Source: Cytospora piceicola
Lineage: Eukaryota > Ascomycota > Sordariomycetes > Diaporthales > Cytosporaceae
Reading direction: 5' to 3'
Assembly: GCA_023375675.1 (NCBI GenBank)
Contig: JALQBC010000031.1
Location: 372,001-436,000 of the forward strand
Length of the DNA: 64,000 bases
Shown here: piece after piece, positions 10,952 through 22,196 of the stretch
Position numbering within the stretch: the first letter of the stretch is position 1
How the letters are laid out: each line of letters opens with the position of its first letter
The notes under the pieces: model-generated
The model's database searches: none
What the model was told of the DNA's origin: nothing
Seen by the model: only the letters and a program-made list of their open reading frames with translations
Program-made: the position numbers and the translations under genes

Positions 10952-12490
10952 ATGGATGACTACGAATTCATTATTATCGGAGCTGGTGCATCTGGCATCA
11001 ATGCCGCCTATAAAGTGCAAACTGAATTTCCGGGCGCTCGATATACGGTGCTTGAGGCAAGAGACAGCATCGGGGGCACATGGAACTTCTTCAAGTACCC
11101 CGGTCTTCGGTCGGACTCATACCTCACCAGCTTCGGCTTCAGGTGGCGGCCATGGACCGAGGACAAGGAAATTGCAGATGGCGCCAGGATCCAGAAGTAT
11201 CTCGAGGACTCGGTTGCAGATGCAGGCATCGACAAGCGCATTCACTTCAAGCACAAAGTCGTCGGCGCTCACTGGTCGTCTCATGAGAACAAGTGGACAG
11301 TGGAGGTTGATGTGAACGGGGGTGAAGACAGGAAGAGGCTCAAGGGAACCTTCGTCCTCGTATGCAGTGGCTATTACGACTACGAAACACCACTTCAGGC
11401 AGAGATACCTGGGATATCAAGCTTCAAGGGACAAGTAGTCCACCCGCAATTCTGGCCAGACGATCTGGACTACTCCGACAAGCGAGTCGTCATCATCGGA
11501 TCCGGTGCGACAACCGTCACGATATTACCAGTCATAGCAAAAACTGCGGCCAAAGTCACGATGCTGCAGCGAAGCCCAAGCTACATCATGCCCCTTGCGT
11601 CCTCGCCTGGTCACATATTCGCGGTGCGAAGGCTTCTGCCCAAGCGAATAGCTGACGCCATCAACTTCTGGAAGGACGTTATTTTGCAAACAATCCTCAG
11701 GCTGTTCTGTTTCGCCTTTCCCCGTTTCGCACGCAGGATGCTCATCAATGGCATGGCGAGAGAGCTCGAGGGGTCAGGAATCCCCGTCGACCCGCACTTC
11801 ACACCTCGATACTTTCCCTGGAGCCAGCGGCTTTGCGTATGCCCTGACGGCGACTTCTACAAGGCTCTTCGAGGCGGTAATTGCGACGTCCTAACGGACC
11901 TCATCGAGACTGTTACCGAATCCGGCATCAAGACACGATCTGGGAAGACCATTGACGCCGACATCATCGTCACGGCGACAGGACTTCGCATCCTTATCCT
12001 CGGCGGTGTAGAATGCACGGTAGACGGGCAGCGAATCAAAATAAGAGAGAAGTTTGTGTGGAGGAATTTTATGCTGGAAGGTGTCCCTAATATGGCCATG
12101 GTTGTAGGCTATACCGATATGTCCTGGACGCTGGGCAGTGACGCTTGTCTACGTCTGCTGATGCGCGTTATCCACTACATGAAGAAGATCAGCGCCGTGA
12201 CCGTTAGACCTGTGGTACAGAATCGAGAGGCCTTAAATGCTGAACCTATTATCAGCATGAAATCGACGTACTTCTTGGTTGCTCAGGATAAAATGCCGAG
12301 GAGGGCTGAGGTTGACCCCTGGAACGAGAGGAAGGGCTATATATCCGAGACATTGATGGCGACCTTTGGGGGGATCAATTCTATTACAAAGGGACTGTCA
12401 TTTACGATGGGCCTGGAGAATGGACAGGAAGGTCATCAGTCGACGAGGAAGGCCAGTAGTCATACCAATAGCCACGAGAAGGCTGACTAG
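10952..12490 (+). CDS. EthA-like Baeyer-Villiger monooxygenase
   Basis: A single exon of 512 residues. The FAD site GAGASG is near residue 11, followed by GGTWNFFKYPGLRSDS. The Baeyer-Villiger fingerprint FxGxxxHxxxW is exact (FKGQVVHPQFW, Phe158-Trp168). The NADPH site GSGATTV follows about 15 residues later, and an ATG motif (VTATG) lies near 345. The stretch SDSYLTSFGFRWRPW resembles bacterial EthA (FAD monooxygenase activating ethionamide). It should insert one oxygen beside a carbonyl to give an ester or lactone, or oxidise sulfur, using NADPH and O2. The lack of introns is unlike most neighbours and, with EthA similarity, is compatible with an old bacterial origin (inference). It is co-directional with the upstream oxidative genes. 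Confidence 0.93.
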   Translation: MDDYEFIIIGAGASGINAAYKVQTEFPGARYTVLEARDSIGGTWNFFKYPGLRSDSYLTSFGFRWRPWTEDKEIADGARIQKYLEDSVADAGIDKRIHFKHKVVGAHWSSHENKWTVEVDVNGGEDRKRLKGTFVLVCSGYYDYETPLQAEIPGISSFKGQVVHPQFWPDDLDYSDKRVVIIGSGATTVTILPVIAKTAAKVTMLQRSPSYIMPLASSPGHIFAVRRLLPKRIADAINFWKDVILQTILRLFCFAFPRFARRMLINGMARELEGSGIPVDPHFTPRYFPWSQRLCVCPDGDFYKALRGGNCDVLTDLIETVTESGIKTRSGKTIDADIIVTATGLRILILGGVECTVDGQRIKIREKFVWRNFMLEGVPNMAMVVGYTDMSWTLGSDACLRLLMRVIHYMKKISAVTVRPVVQNREALNAEPIISMKSTYFLVAQDKMPRRAEVDPWNERKGYISETLMATFGGINSITKGLSFTMGLENGQEGHQSTRKASSHTNSHEKAD

Positions 12491-12787
12491 TTTGACTTGA
12501 AGATAGACCGTAATCGAGTTCTTTGTGACAATTATGGCCCGTAAGATCCTGAGAGCAAAATTTACTTCCGTGATTTTTGTACCTCATGCTTGTTTCGCAA
12601 ACAGACGATTCCTTGTTCTCTATGTATTGTCTTTCATTGGGCCTAGGTCAAGCTATTTGCCGCCATATTAATTCCTTTGTCCAACATGCCTTCAAACTTC
12701 ATGATATGAACTATTTGTTGACTTGGCGTTGCTGGTTATTTTCTGAGGCCTCTCACTACTCCACGAGATACCCCTACACTGACAACC

Positions 12788-14866
12788 ATGGTCGATTTCG
12801 CAGCATTTGAATACAAGCAGAGGTGTCAGCAGGACCAATTCGAATGTTACCGATGGGGTAGGGCCTGGAGTGAAGATGACAGACAGGAAGAGATTGCAGC
12901 GAGGACAGTACCACAAGCAGCGCCAGAGAACGAATTCAACATCCTGCGATCAGCCCAGTTGCAGCTATTAAGCAACCAATTCAGGCAAGGTGGCAGGCAG
13001 AACTACCGAGCAAGGCCCGTCGGCCGGGATGCATTTCGAGATCTGCGAACAGACGAGAAGAGGCAAAATGTGCGAGAGCTTGAACGGCTTATGTGGCGGT
13101 TCCGGGGAAACTTGTTCTTTTCGCGGTATCTGGGCTGGGGAGGACAATCGTTTGCTAGTCTGTGGACATGGCAGAACGCTGCAGGACTTCGACGCCGTGC
13201 CGTCCTCAAGAATGCCCTCCGCGTAGGAAGACACAGAAATGCCATCCAGGATACACTCGAAAGTGAAAGAGGCCTCCTCCGAGTAAGCCAACTACCAATA
13301 CCCGTTAACATGACCTCCTGAGATCGCAAGCTTTACGGAACGTCGTCACTCAATACTGCTTAATGTTGATCATGCGTCACACAGATACTAGCTCGAGCAA
13401 AACATATCATTCAACGCTTCAACGTTGCCAAGCTGCTCGGGGCACAAGCTGCAGGTAATATTGATAACCAGCGAGGGATTTCCTGGCTGGAATGGGCCAA
13501 AAAAGGAGATCTTGACAGCATACTGTCGGCGGTTGGTACGGCTGTGCATGGGAGGAATCGACCAAGACGAGTCGTGAGCACCGACTACTTCCCTCGAGAA
13601 GTGGTGTGGCAAATTTTCGACTGCTGTAAGTATTGGCTTGGGAAAGCATCGAGGTGTTAGTACTGACTTTGCGAACCGTCAAGTGGTAAAAGCCTGCATC
13701 TCTATGACATATCCGCCTCGATTGCAGGCTGGCCCCAACCAAGGCGCCCGTCTCAATGAAGATGGGCCCCCATTGCCAGAGGTGGTCCCGCCGGCAGCAA
13801 GTCCCGGAAGGAACCAGCATGACATTGTACACCTTGATATCGATCCGTGCAATGTCTTCGTTGCCGACAATGACAATGACCTTCGTGTTGTGCCGATCTT
13901 TAAGGTGACTATCCTGTCCGTCTGCCATAAGGAGAATTCGCCGTGAGACGAGTTCTGATCCTACTGTATTAGATAGCAGATTTCGGACTGTCGAATACAG
14001 TCAATGGCACCCGGGCTGATGATACGCTTCCGTTTTATGATACGACCCAGAAATCGATTTGGGACGTGAGGACCTCAGGGAAAGTAGGCTATTTCTTGCC
14101 GGTAAGTTTAGGAACTTGCAAGACAAAGACACAGCCAGAGGCTGCAATATGACTTCAGTAGTGGAAAACACCTAGATACTGACACGTCTTTCTTCCGAAA
14201 TAGGAACAGTTCACATCAGATTGGGACAAAGTCGAACTGTATAGTGATCCGTTTACGGATGAGATAAGTACCATTGGCGATCTCTCTAGTGTTGCCGCAA
14301 ACTACGGATCATGGTCCAACATCTGGCAGATAGGACAGGTTAGTCTGTCTTCGACCTCCACCATTGGGACCGGAGTGTTTCAATCGTGGACTTTTATCCC
14401 GTATTGAATAACACGATCTGACAAAGCCTAGATCGTCTGGAGCTGCATGACACTCCTGGAACCCAACGAGCCTCCCGTATCAAAGCCGATGCCCGGCCAA
14501 CCTGGGGCCAATGCCGCAATGCAATGGACCTACGGCGCTGATGTGATGGAAAGGGAATACGTTGATCGATATGGTCGGGAGATGTGTGAGCTTGTCGCTT
14601 CGTGTATGATGCACAGGCCCATCGACCGCCCGTCGTTGGATCAGCTCCAGACAGACTTGAACAGGATCAGGCCCGCGATCGTATCACAGAGAGCACAGAC
14701 CTGGATAGGACGGCATATGCGTAACGCTCCACCGGCAACAGATAGACTTGTCGACTTTGATTATGCCTTGCGGTATAGGCAAGGCCGTGGTGTCGTCAAT
14801 CCGCTTATGTGGTCAGAGCCCAGACGACGCAACGTGCCTCGGGAGCGGTTTGACCCTTTTACATAG
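12788..14866 (+). CDS. divergent protein-kinase-like protein, copy 1
   Basis: Six exons (12788-13282, 13385-13625, 13684-13904, 13973-14101, 14204-14338, 14432-14866) give 551 residues. A 115-residue N-terminal region without known motifs precedes a kinase fold. There is a glycine-rich turn (LGWGGQSFASLW), a VAIK-like lysine in RRAVLKNAL, and a catalytic loop HLDIDPCNVF. Then come IADFGLS, a PEQ element (YFLPEQF), a helix-F-like SNIWQIGQIVWSC and RPSLDQL. The catalytic Asp and Asn and the DFG Asp are kept, but the lysine of the usual HRDxKPxN loop is an Asp. A second copy follows 389 bases downstream with the same exon pattern. Activity and substrate are unknown. Confidence 0.85.
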
Positions 14867-15255
14867 ACTGAAATACCCTTGTTTCGGCTTCATAGTGAGT
14901 GCCTCTCGTTTTATCGCAAGGCTGCTGATGGCAAATGGTCATTGCACAACTCTCCAGTCTACGCTTGGATTCATCTATGTTTCCTGGGCGTTTCGGTCTA
15001 GCATGATTGAACACTTACACCAGGCAGCTTAGACTGGAATGTTACTACAACTGTTGGTCCCGGAAGCGGAACAAACTAACAGCTTCCATGCGTGGCAATG
15101 TATCATGCTCTTTGTACCCTAGTCCGGAGTGAACCATTCTTTGTTCACTGTATACATTTGCCACTCCAAGGCTGGTTAACATCTCTTCACCTTGATCTTT
15201 GGAAAATTGCTATCTCATCTGAAAAACATGTATTTCTCTATTTTTTAAAGTGATT
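14867..15255. other. spacer between the two kinase-like paralogues
   Basis: No gene seen. A short AT-rich stretch precedes the second copy's start. Confidence 0.5.
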
Positions 15256-17423
15256 ATGGCATTCTTGGCACCATATGGAACAGACCTCGGAGCCTTGGAG
15301 TGGCTACAACGAAGCCTCCAGGACAAATTTGAATACTATCGACGGGGCCAACTATGGGACCCGACCGTGAGAAGGCCCTTTGCGGCTCACAGACCCCTTC
15401 CGAACCCAAACCTCGACAACACGAACGATGTCGCTCGAGCTGCGGGCTTGCAGGCTACAAGGGATGCCCGTGCTGCGGGTGGTGCACAGCGCCTGCGGAT
15501 TCGACCTCGAGGCCTTGGCGCTTTCAGGGGGCTCACGGCCCAAGAGGCGAGACATAATATAAATCAGCTCACTGGTCTCATGTGGGATTTCCAAGACGTC
15601 CTGAAATTCTCTCGGACCCTAGGCTGGGGTGGCCAGTCATTAGCCAGTCTGTGGATATGGAGGGACCCGGTGACCGGGCGCCAAAGACGGGCTGTGCTGA
15701 AGAATGCCCTGGGGGAAGGCCGAGCGAGACGACTGAACCGGATTTCTCTGAACAGCGAAAGGATTATATTACGGGTGAGCAATTTCCTCCAATGTCATCG
15801 AGGCACGAGTGTTCCAGTGGGACAGCTGTATAATGAAAAATCTCTCAGACTCTGGCTCGTGCCAAGCACATTGTCCAACGATTCAAAGTCGCCAACTTTA
15901 TTGGTGCGCAACTGGCGGGCGATATTGACGACCGTACCGGGGTCTGGCTGGAATGGGCCCGAAAAGGCGACCTGGATGGTGCTCTCGGTGCAGTCGCTGA
16001 GGCCGTACGAGTAGCACAAGCTGGAGAGAGGCGATTCACGCGCAACTGGGACCAAGATGCCGACTTCTTGCCTGCACTGGTTGTGTGGCAGATATTTGAT
16101 TGCTGTATGGATGACCTTGGTGTAGAGCGTGACTGTTATATCCTGAATAGTCTGCTAACTCATGGGGACTCTTCAGTGGTAAAGGCTTGCATTTCTATGA
16201 CTTTCCCTCCCCGACTACAAGAGATTCCTCTCCAGAACAGTCAATTCTCCGAAGACGGCGACTCTCTTCCCGAAGTCGTACCTCCATTTCCGTTGGCCCC
16301 ATCCAATGTACAGTACGATTTGGTACATTTCGACATGGACCCGAATAACGTGTTCATCGGGGAGACCGATAATGATCATGTGGACATATCTCTGTTCCAT
16401 GTAGGTACTCCTAACCTTCCATTCTGCGTGTGACCAAAGAAGTTGGATAGCTTCGTATGGTGGCTGAGTATAATAATGAGTTGAACTTAGGTCGCAGATT
16501 TCGGTTTGGCCGAAACAGTACGCGAGACACGAAGGACAGGTCCGGCAGCACCACCGGCTCCCAATATACTTCCCTTCCCTGTGGATGTCAAAAAGTACAT
16601 TTGGGCTGTAAGGGGCAATGGTAAAATTGGATATTACCTGCCAGTAAGTGGGAGATCCCATGGATACTTTTCTGAAAGACTCAAGTGCTCATAGCACATA
16701 AATATGTATACTGAAGCAACTAATGCCTTCCGTTTCTGAATAGGAACAATTCACCCCGGAATGGGATTTGGTGAGCCTCTGGAGTGATCCATTCACTGAC
16801 GACATCACCAAGCTCGATGGAAATCTCGATGATGTCGCGGCCAATTATGGGGCGTGGTCTAATATCTGGCAAGTTGGACAGGTAAGTCCTTATAGTCCAG
16901 TTTTATCACCTTTTTGTCGCCGTCCCGAGCCTTATTCAGGGGGCTCTGGTGAGTACCAAGCTGATGAGAATACCTTGTTACCAAGATCATGTGGTGTTGC
17001 ATCACTCTCTTGAGGCCGAACGCCGCTCCGATCGCACAGCCCATGCCGACTACGCCTGGGCCTATGGCCTCACGGCCTCGCACGTATGGAGCCGATGTTC
17101 TCAACCAGACATATGTCGATCGATATGGACAAGAGATGTGCGAGCTAGTCGCAAAATGCATGATGCACAAGCCGGCTGATCGTCCATCGCTGCAACAGCT
17201 CCAGGCTGACCTAAACGATATAAGGCCCCAAGGCCCGATATCACCTCAGACACAGACCTGGGTTAGGAAGTACTTTCGTGACCCTCCGGCAGCAAGAGCT
17301 AGGCTCGTAGATTTCAACTTCAGGCCACGGTACAATGCAGCTGGGGTCCAGAACAGGCTGTACTGGTTAAATCCCAGGGATGCGAACGGCAACCCAATGA
17401 GACGATTTACCCCCTTTAGGTAA
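15256..17423 (+). CDS. divergent protein-kinase-like protein, copy 2
   Basis: Six exons (15256-15774, 15849-16104, 16177-16400, 16491-16643, 16744-16881, 16986-17423) give 575 residues. Every intron sits at the same place and phase as in the upstream copy. Shared landmarks are LGWGGQSLASLW, RRAVLKNAL, LEWARKGDLDG, the catalytic loop HFDMDPNNVF, VADFGLAE, YYLPEQFTPEWD, SNIWQVGQ and a C-terminal RRFTPF. As in copy 1, the loop lysine is replaced by Asp while the catalytic Asp and Asn remain. The region after DFG carries about eight extra residues with a proline-rich insert (AAPPAPNILPFP). I chose the ATG at 15256. The pair is clearly a tandem duplication that has since diverged. Confidence 0.85.
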
Positions 17424-17654
17424 ACGCTGTGTGCGAAACTGAGAGGAACATGGTACAGCAAAGAATGCCATCTTGATCTGACGGTCATTCTCAAGGAGTC
17501 TCCTATCTATATGTGTAGCAAGCCCCCAGGAGCAACTGTCTAGTATTAGTACCAATACTGTTTATACAGGCCTGTCACGAAGTTATCAGATTCATGTAAT
17601 GGTTCTTTCAATTATTTATCTACATAGATATGACAACAAATAAGGATCTTAAAC

Positions 17655-18055
17655 TCAAGGCTGCTTGCTCGCGGCTAGGTCATGCTGATCACCCTCGTCA
17701 CCGACCCTGAACCCCTGGCTGGTCCTAGCCTCACTCTTGCTTGTTAAGCTCGTATTGACTCCTGTTCCTGGATCCCTCTGTAAAATACCCCTATGATCCC
17801 GAGACTCCATGTTTGCGCCTATGTCACGGTCTGTGGGCTCTTGTCGCAACTGGGCTTCGTCAATCAGATTTCTAGTTTTAGACTAGTGCGTCAGCAGGCC
17901 ATCCCATAAAGCCTCAACCCACGTACATTGATGTCGACCGGGGAAACCTGAGAGGAATAGACTTACTGTGCTTGACCATGTTGGCGCGAATCAAGCGGTG
18001 TTCGATTTCCCAGCGAGCCACCAGTAGGGTTGTTTGTTGACCCGGTTTCAGACAT
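17655..18055 (-). CDS. small polar protein of unknown function (two exons)
   Basis: Exon 1 (18055-17967, starting MSETGSTNNPTGG) ends at a GTAAGT donor. Exon 2 (17871-17655) begins after a CTAG acceptor with NLIDEAQLRQEPTD and stops at 17655. The join keeps one frame through 101 residues. The protein is hydrophilic, rich in Gly, Ser, Asp and Gln, has no signal peptide or membrane segment and looks disordered. No family is recognised. It sits tail-to-tail with the second kinase-like gene (231 bases apart) and upstream of the 3' end of the 2-oxoglutarate oxygenase. Support rests on the clean splice and continuous frame. Confidence 0.6.
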
Positions 18056-18282
18056 TGTTCTTGGGTTTGCTACTGAGAAGGAGGACTGATCTCAACGGCA
18101 TGGTGGTGGTATATAGAAAGGTTTATAGTTATACAGTGACCAGATATCGGCTTTTTAAAGAAATAGCAATTATCGGCGCGATCTGCGGAATATCCCCCTG
18201 TGCCTCACATGGCACCACAGAATGAGTTCATGCGGTACGTCATGGAGTAATATATGTGAATGATCTGCGACCCGAACCCTGT

Positions 18283-19422
18283 TCATACCTCTGCCTTCTT
18301 TCCCTTTTCCCCCTTGCAAGGAGCCGTGCCTTTCACCATGCGCGCTCTGAACTTAGAGTATTCCCCGCCGGTCATGACAGGATACTTCATCGGGTTCTCC
18401 TCACTCACACATGTCGGCACTGGCTCCAACAGCTTCTGCCTGTTGAACCCAAAGAAGAACGGTGCAGAGTACCTCTCCTTTCCGCTCTTGTTTATCACGC
18501 GGTGGATGGTGGAAACGAAGAAGTCGTTGGTCTGTCTCATGAAGCAGTCGGCAATATTCACCACAAAGGATCCGGGGATCGGCTCGGCCTTAACCCAGTT
18601 GCCGCTCTTGCTCAACACCTCGAGCCCGCCTGCTGTGTCCTGCGTGACAATCGTGAAGCACTCGACATCAGTGTGCGCACCAATGCCGTTCTGTTCGTCG
18701 ACGGAGTGTTCCTGCTCCGGGTAGTGGAGTATTCGCATGCCTGCCTCGGGCCGGCGGATATACTCATCGAAGTAGTCCTCCGGGAGATAAAGGGCAAGTG
18801 CGAATATTCGAGTCAGCCGGCGTGCTAGGTGAAGAAGCTGTGTGTGGTACGCGTATAGGCCCTCGCGGAATCCTGGAGTGTCTGAGGGCCAGAGACTCGA
18901 GACTTGCTCGCTGTCGTCGGATGCTTCCGGGTCTTCCTTGGAGTCGTAGGACCAGTTGAAGGCCTCGCTGAGATCTTGATGTTTCCATCCATTTCTGTTG
19001 TAGGCCTCCATAGGGTGATAGCCTGTGTACTCGCTCGGAAGCAGCCCCGTCCATACTTCCATTTTCTTTTCTTCGGGCAAAGCAAAAAACCGCCTTGCTT
19101 GTGCGAAGCACTCTGCAGAGTAACTTTCATGGATGCCCTGTGTAGAAGTTTAGCTACACTTGATTCAAGCTGCAAAGATTGTTGGATTTCCCACATGGTT
19201 CAGCAGGTAGAAGAACCCAATCGTTCTCGAAGCCTCTCGGATCTCTTCCGCGACGGCCTTGCGATCTTCCAACCGCTCACTCCATATTCTTGACGCATCG
19301 ATGACAGGGATCTTCTCCAGGTTGGTGGAAACATTTGAGTTGAAGGTGAAGACCTGCCCGTTGTGAAGCTTGACAGTTCTGGGGCCAGTCTCGGACTGGG
19401 ACACCAGAGCGGTTTGTGACAT
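18283..19422 (-). CDS. 2-oxoglutarate/Fe(II)-dependent oxygenase (isopenicillin-N-synthase-like)
   Basis: Two exons (19422-19195 and 19137-18283) give 360 residues. The N-terminal half has the DIOX_N features IPVIDASRI, GFFYLLNH|GI (split by the intron) and FFALPEEKK. The C-terminal jelly roll carries the iron ligands His231 and Asp233 (GAHTDVECFTI) and His288 (STIHRVIN). Ten residues later comes RYSAPFF, whose Arg and Ser bind 2-oxoglutarate. All are intact. Family members hydroxylate, desaturate or cyclise small molecules and are common tailoring enzymes. The gene is divergent from the NCS1 permease across 553 bases, so the two may share a promoter region. Confidence 0.93.
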
Positions 19423-19975
19423 TTTGCCTTGCTGCTGAGTAGACCTGCTCTCGAGGTCAATATCCGAGCAGCGTGATAAGTGTGGTTATTATCACTCTTC
19501 CCAGTGGTCAGAGATCTCTCTCTCTCTCTCTCAATATTGAGCTTATCGGGGCATATCCGGTGTCGAGACCGGCACGGGTTGCGACTGAACTGAAATGCAA
19601 CATGCCAACCCCCGCCTCAATACCGGACACCGGCATCCTATCAGCCGGAGATATCCGTCCACTTCCGAAACGTATCGCAGGGCCGTGGGGCCGACTGCAC
19701 GTGAGTTGTTTCGTGGAGATGATGAAGCAAAGGAATGAGAGTTAGACTCTTATCATTTCTGTCGAAAGTCCTGTACCCCGGGACCCCGTTCTTGTGGATA
19801 CTACGATAGCAATGGGCTACCTATACGGTGGGCGACTTCTATCCTTCCTGACTGTCGGTGTCTGGCACTCATTCGTTCTCTGGGTGTCATTCATAAGTAA
19901 TTTATCTAGGACTGCAGTGGCAGAAGAGCTCGGGAAACGCAGTTTTCAGGTAAAACCGCTAGAGAGCCATTCGAC
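19423..19975. promoter_or_regulatory. divergent intergenic region between oxygenase and permease
   Basis: It lies between the start codons of the 2-oxoglutarate oxygenase (minus) and the NCS1 permease (plus). It holds a (TC)9 run at 19515-19532. No specific factor site can be assigned. Confidence 0.5.
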
Positions 19976-21785
19976 ATGGAGACGAAGCCATCTCTCACTC
20001 GACGCTTGGTACAGCGGCTCGAAGTCAAGCAAGACACAGACGCCGATGTGGATATCTATGTGAACAGAGACACTCGCCCACTGCCCCCATCGCGTCGTAC
20101 CTATGGCCCTTGGGAATTCGTAGGCCTGTGGCTGGTCACTGGGTCCTTCAATGTCGGAGGATGGACAGTCGGCTCGTCAGTCATCTCTCTTGGACTGAAC
20201 GTCTGGGTAAATTCTCGTCAAAGACTGGATGAGCGTGTCAAAGATGAAGACTGACTATATTTGTAGGAAGCGATGCTCGCCATAATTGTCGCTAATGTTT
20301 TCATGGGTTTCGTTTGTGTTCTTGGAGGGCATTGCGGAGCCAAATGGCACATTGGCTTTCCAATGTGGATGAAACAAAACTGGGGGATCCGAGGATATCT
20401 CTTCCCCATGGTGAGTACCGATCGCAGGCATGCATAGGAACAACACTGACATCCAGTCCCAGGCTATCCGTGTATTCCTCTCCCTTGTGTGGACCGCAAC
20501 AAATACGTGGTACGGCGGCCAGTGTCTCAAGGTCCTCCTGACCTGCATCTGGCCCTCCTTCCTCAACCTCGACACCGAACTCGCATCCGGCACCATGACC
20601 GTCGCCGACTTCGTCGCCTTCATCCTGTACATCCTCCTCTGCCTACCCTTGATGTGGTTCAGCCCCGAACACTACCGCAAGCCCTTCCTCATCGCCTCAA
20701 CCACCGTCGCGACGACAGTCTTCGTCCTCCTCATCTGGTCCACCGTCCGTGCCCACGGAGGCGGTGCTCTTCTTGCCAACGTCAGCGGTGTTTCAGGAGT
20801 CACACCCGCAGAGGGAGGAGGCCTGGGCTGGGCCTTCGTGGCGGCAGTAACCTCCAACATAGGCAACATGGCCACGCACATGTGGAGCCAGAGCGACTAC
20901 ACACGATACGCAAGGCGCCCAGGCGATCAGATCCTCGCACAGGTTGTCATGGTCCCTCTCGGGGCCATTGTAGTTGCGTGCATCGGCATCATCTGCACCT
21001 CGTGCGCTGCAACCCTGTACCCCACTGAGACAAAACTGATGTGGCAGCCATATGTCTTCCTTAACGCCATACGGGAACACGAGGGCACTCATGGTGCCCG
21101 GACGGGAGTGGCTTTTGCGAGTATTGCGTTCATGTTCTCTCAGTTCGGCATGGTGGTTGCTTCGAACTCGGTCGTCGCTGGTATAGACTTGGCGGCGATC
21201 CTCCCGCGGTGGTTTACGGTGCGCCGTGGAGGCTACCTCACTATCCTCTTTGCCTTCATCATGCAGCCCTGGTCGCTGCTCAATAGTGCCACAAGCTTCT
21301 TGACCGTCGTGGGTAGCCTCAGTGTTTTCCTAGGCCCATTGATGGGGATAATGTTTGCAGACTACTTCCTCATTCGGAAGACCACGGTCCAGCTCACCTC
21401 CCTGTATGGTGACTCGGGGAGCATATACTGGTATTCCAAGGGCTGGAACTGGCGTGCGGCTGTTGCCTGGCCCATAGGTGTCTGGATGCTGATGCCAGGT
21501 CTGGTGCAAAGAGCTGTGGCTCCGGGTGACATCTGGCCAGGGTGGACAAGGCTGTACCAGTTGGCTTGGTTCTTGGGCTGTATAGTCTCGGGGCTTGCTT
21601 ACCTTGCTCTGGACTACTTCTGGCCCATTCGGGATCGACTTGCGGTGGACGGGGATGACTACTTTGGTACATTTAATGAGCCCACTGTGGTTCGTGCCTT
21701 CAGCCCTCTTGATGAAAGCAGCTCGACATCATCTTCGCCGATCGGCGAGAAAAGTGTTACCGGAGAGAAGGTACAAGAGGCTTGA
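19976..21785 (+). CDS. NCS1-family permease (nucleobase/allantoin/thiamine type)
   Basis: Three exons (19976-20206, 20267-20410, 20457-21785) give 567 residues. The N-terminus has the family start RRTYGPWEFVGLWLV then NVGGWTVGSS. TM3-TM4 has AKWHIGFPMWMKQNWGIRG and VWTATNTWYGGQCLKVLL, and further on SNIGNMATHMWSQSDYTRY and a DYFLIRK element near residue 435. Around twelve hydrophobic segments are visible. The third exon may start at 20457 (adding Ser-Gln) or 20463; both stay in frame, and the former fits the family better. NCS1 proteins import nucleobases, allantoin, thiamine or related compounds with H+ or Na+; the substrate here is open. It lies between a tailoring oxygenase and an exporter. 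Confidence 0.92.
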
Positions 21786-22196
21786 CATCAAATTGAACAT
21801 ATTATTGCTTTTCTAGTTTAGCAGATATAAAGGTAGATGTAGAGGTAGATATCAGCAATGGAAATGCATGTCTTCAGAAAGACGAATCGAGGACCAAGGA
21901 TGGGATTCGACCCACCGAACTCTGGCCCTCGTTCACTGTGGGGCAACATCCGTCGACGTCAGGTTGCGCATGGGAAACGAAGCAGTCAGAACTTTATCAG
22001 TAAATTGAGAAAGTCGTCTATTTTGCTTTCAAAGCGTCCATGTATATCAAGTCTTGAAAAACATTTTGCCGCTGTCTTGTGGGCGGGGGGGGGGGGGTGG
22101 AGGTTAAGCATCAGGATTACTACCAAACTCACAATAAATCAGTAACAAATCTAGCAACGACAACTTCAACTTATGCCAAGGGCCATCCAGAAGCCC
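21786..22196. other. convergent intergenic spacer with a G13 tract
   Basis: It lies between the 3' ends of the NCS1 and MFS genes. A run of 13 G is at 22085-22097. A T-arm-like TTCGACCC motif near 21907 has no supporting tRNA arms. Confidence 0.5.

Noticed and set aside
21895..21935. tRNA-like GGGATTCGACCC element
   Set aside because: Only the T-arm-like part is present; no acceptor complement is found about 70 bases away.
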